This document shows, one piece after another, positions 62,965 through 64,000 of a DNA stretch of 64,000 nucleotides. The number at the start of each line of letters is the position of its first letter. The first letter of the stretch is position 1. Under the pieces are notes generated by a model. That model did not search any database and had not been told where the DNA came from. It was given only the letters and a program-made list of their open reading frames with translations. Source of the stretch: Gemmatimonadaceae bacterium (GTDB lineage Bacteria > Gemmatimonadota > Gemmatimonadetes > Gemmatimonadales > Gemmatimonadaceae); contig DASYSS010000057.1 of NCBI GenBank assembly GCA_036003045.1, forward strand, positions 1 to 64,000, read 5' to 3'. Position numbers and translations under genes: made by a program.

Positions 62965-64000
62965 CCACGTATCACCGTACGGTCGAAGCGTACAAGCAGG
63001 GCGCGCATACGATGCCGCGCGAGTATTACACGTCGCCCGACGTCCTCGTCGAGGAGCGCGAGCGTATTTTCGCGCGCCACTGGAACTGCGTCGGCCGAGC
63101 GAGCCGAATCGCGCGGCCGGGTGATTACATCGTGCGCACTGTCGCCGGAGAATCGCTGATCGTCCTTCGCGATCGCGACGGCGAGCTGCGCGCGTTCTTC
63201 AACGTCTGCCGGCACCGTGGTACCCAGATCTGCCGCGAAGCGTCGGGTCAGTTCTCCGAGACGATCCAGTGCCCGTACCATGCGTGGACCTATACGACCG
63301 ATGGACGGCTCATCGGCGCGCCGCATATGCACGAGGTCGAGGGATTCGACAAGCGCGATTTTCCGCTGCACGCGGCGGCCGTGGCTGAATACGGGGGCTT
63401 TCTGTTCGTGAACGTCAGCGACGAACCGCAGCCCTTCGACCAATATTTTGCGCCGATGATGCCTCGGCTCTCGCGCTTTGGTCTCTCCGATCTCGAGGTC
63501 GGTCACAGCGTACGCTACGAGGTGCAGGCGAACTGGAAGCTCGTCTTCCAGAATTACTCGGAGTGCCTGCACTGTCCGATGATTCACCCTGAGTTGTCGG
63601 TCGTCCTGCCGTACCAGAGCGGGGCCAACGATCTGATCGATGGACCGTTCCTCGGCGGATACATGGAAATCAGCGCGCCGCACGAGAGCGCGACACTCAG
63701 CGGCCGAGCCTGCGGACGACCGGTGGCTCCCGCGCTGCCCGAGGCCGATCGGCATCGCGCGTTCTACTACACGCTCATGCCCAACCTGATGCTGAGCATC
63801 CATCCGGACTACGTGAACTACTATCTGCTCACGCCCGACGGTGTCGATCGGACGATCGTCGAATCGGAGTGGATGTTTTCACCGGAGAACAGGCACGACC
63901 CGGACTTCAATCCGGCCGACGCGGTCGCATTTTGGGACGTGACCAACCGGCAGGATTGGGACATCGTCGCCTGGAGTCAAAGGGGAATCGGCTCGCGCCG
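62961..64000 (+). CDS. Rieske non-heme iron oxygenase, alpha subunit (truncated by window end)
   Basis: 346 residues to the window edge; probably about 30-50 more follow. The Rieske cluster motif has Cys83, His85, Cys104 and His107 (CRHRGTQIC and CPYHAWTY). The mononuclear iron site has His204 and His209 in NYSECLHCPMIHP, and an Asp (Asp332 in NRQDWDIV) fits the third ligand. The overall pattern (REYYTSPDVLVEERERIFARHW at the N-terminus) resembles choline/carnitine/betaine-type monooxygenases more than aromatic ring dioxygenases. No reductase gene is seen in the window. It is the last visible gene of the GcvT-like operon. Confidence 0.9.
   Translation, partial: MTTYHRTVEAYKQGAHTMPREYYTSPDVLVEERERIFARHWNCVGRASRIARPGDYIVRTVAGESLIVLRDRDGELRAFFNVCRHRGTQICREASGQFSETIQCPYHAWTYTTDGRLIGAPHMHEVEGFDKRDFPLHAAAVAEYGGFLFVNVSDEPQPFDQYFAPMMPRLSRFGLSDLEVGHSVRYEVQANWKLVFQNYSECLHCPMIHPELSVVLPYQSGANDLIDGPFLGGYMEISAPHESATLSGRACGRPVAPALPEADRHRAFYYTLMPNLMLSIHPDYVNYYLLTPDGVDRTIVESEWMFSPENRHDPDFNPADAVAFWDVTNRQDWDIVAWSQRGIGSR

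Overview
The window is a GC-rich bacterial chromosome segment in which genes cover almost all of the sequence. I read it as a member of the Gemmatimonadota (Gemmatimonadaceae-like), with moderate confidence. The reasons are the mix of families: a SusC/SusD outer-membrane pair, arrays of MacB-type permeases, a large VPS10/sortilin-type beta-propeller protein, a bacillithiol-type deacetylase (BshB1), the MglA/MglB polarity module and a large BTAD-TPR regulator. No rRNA or tRNA gene was recognised. One RNA gene, the bacterial SRP RNA, is clear.

Layout. 1-7526 (+): a tripartite efflux operon with a TolC end fragment, a MacA-like adaptor, one MacB-like ATPase and four FtsX/MacB permeases arranged as a duplicated A-B pair. 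7563-11402 (+): bshB1, tryptophan 2,3-dioxygenase, cysteine desulfurase and mnmA; the last two plausibly act together in tRNA thiolation. 11491-13285 (-): grpE-dnaJ. 13431 (+): a small YdhR-like protein. 13781-20511 (-): SRP RNA, dnaX, ybaB, recR, a small membrane protein, mglB, mglA, pgsA and cinA. 20627 (+): a YjbR/MmcQ-like protein.

21173-33436 (-) is a long co-directional run. In transcription order it holds transaldolase, pyruvate kinase, a PhnP-like metallo-hydrolase, glucose-6-phosphate isomerase, class II aldolase, a degenerate kinase-like protein, an NtrC-type activator, YtxH and YihY membrane proteins, threonine aldolase and threonine dehydratase. 33531-44652 (-): a sugar dehydrogenase, an esterase, a lipoprotein, SusD, SusC and a membrane-spanning BTAD-TPR regulator. 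44752-46301 (+): a glycosyltransferase and a polysaccharide deacetylase. 46563 (-): the VPS10-like protein. 50013-56865 (+): M14 carboxypeptidase, matrixin-like protease, a coiled-coil lipoprotein and HrpB helicase. 56874 (-): a class C beta-lactamase-fold hydrolase. 58593-64000 (+): a tightly overlapping operon of a GcvT-like protein, two tandem paralogous FAD oxidoreductases and a Rieske oxygenase that runs off the window.

Three features stand out. First, an octamer repeat (GGTGGACG, reverse complement CGTCCACC) forms 11 short arrays in 64 kb. Some match a canonical G-quadruplex pattern, some face each other as inverted pairs, and at least two are translated inside genes (MnmA N-terminus, HrpB linker). 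Second, a 17-bp tandem repeat with inverted arms sits beside the yihY stop codon. Third, the GcvT/FAD/FAD/Rieske operon looks like an uncharacterised oxidative C1- or methyl-group-removing pathway.
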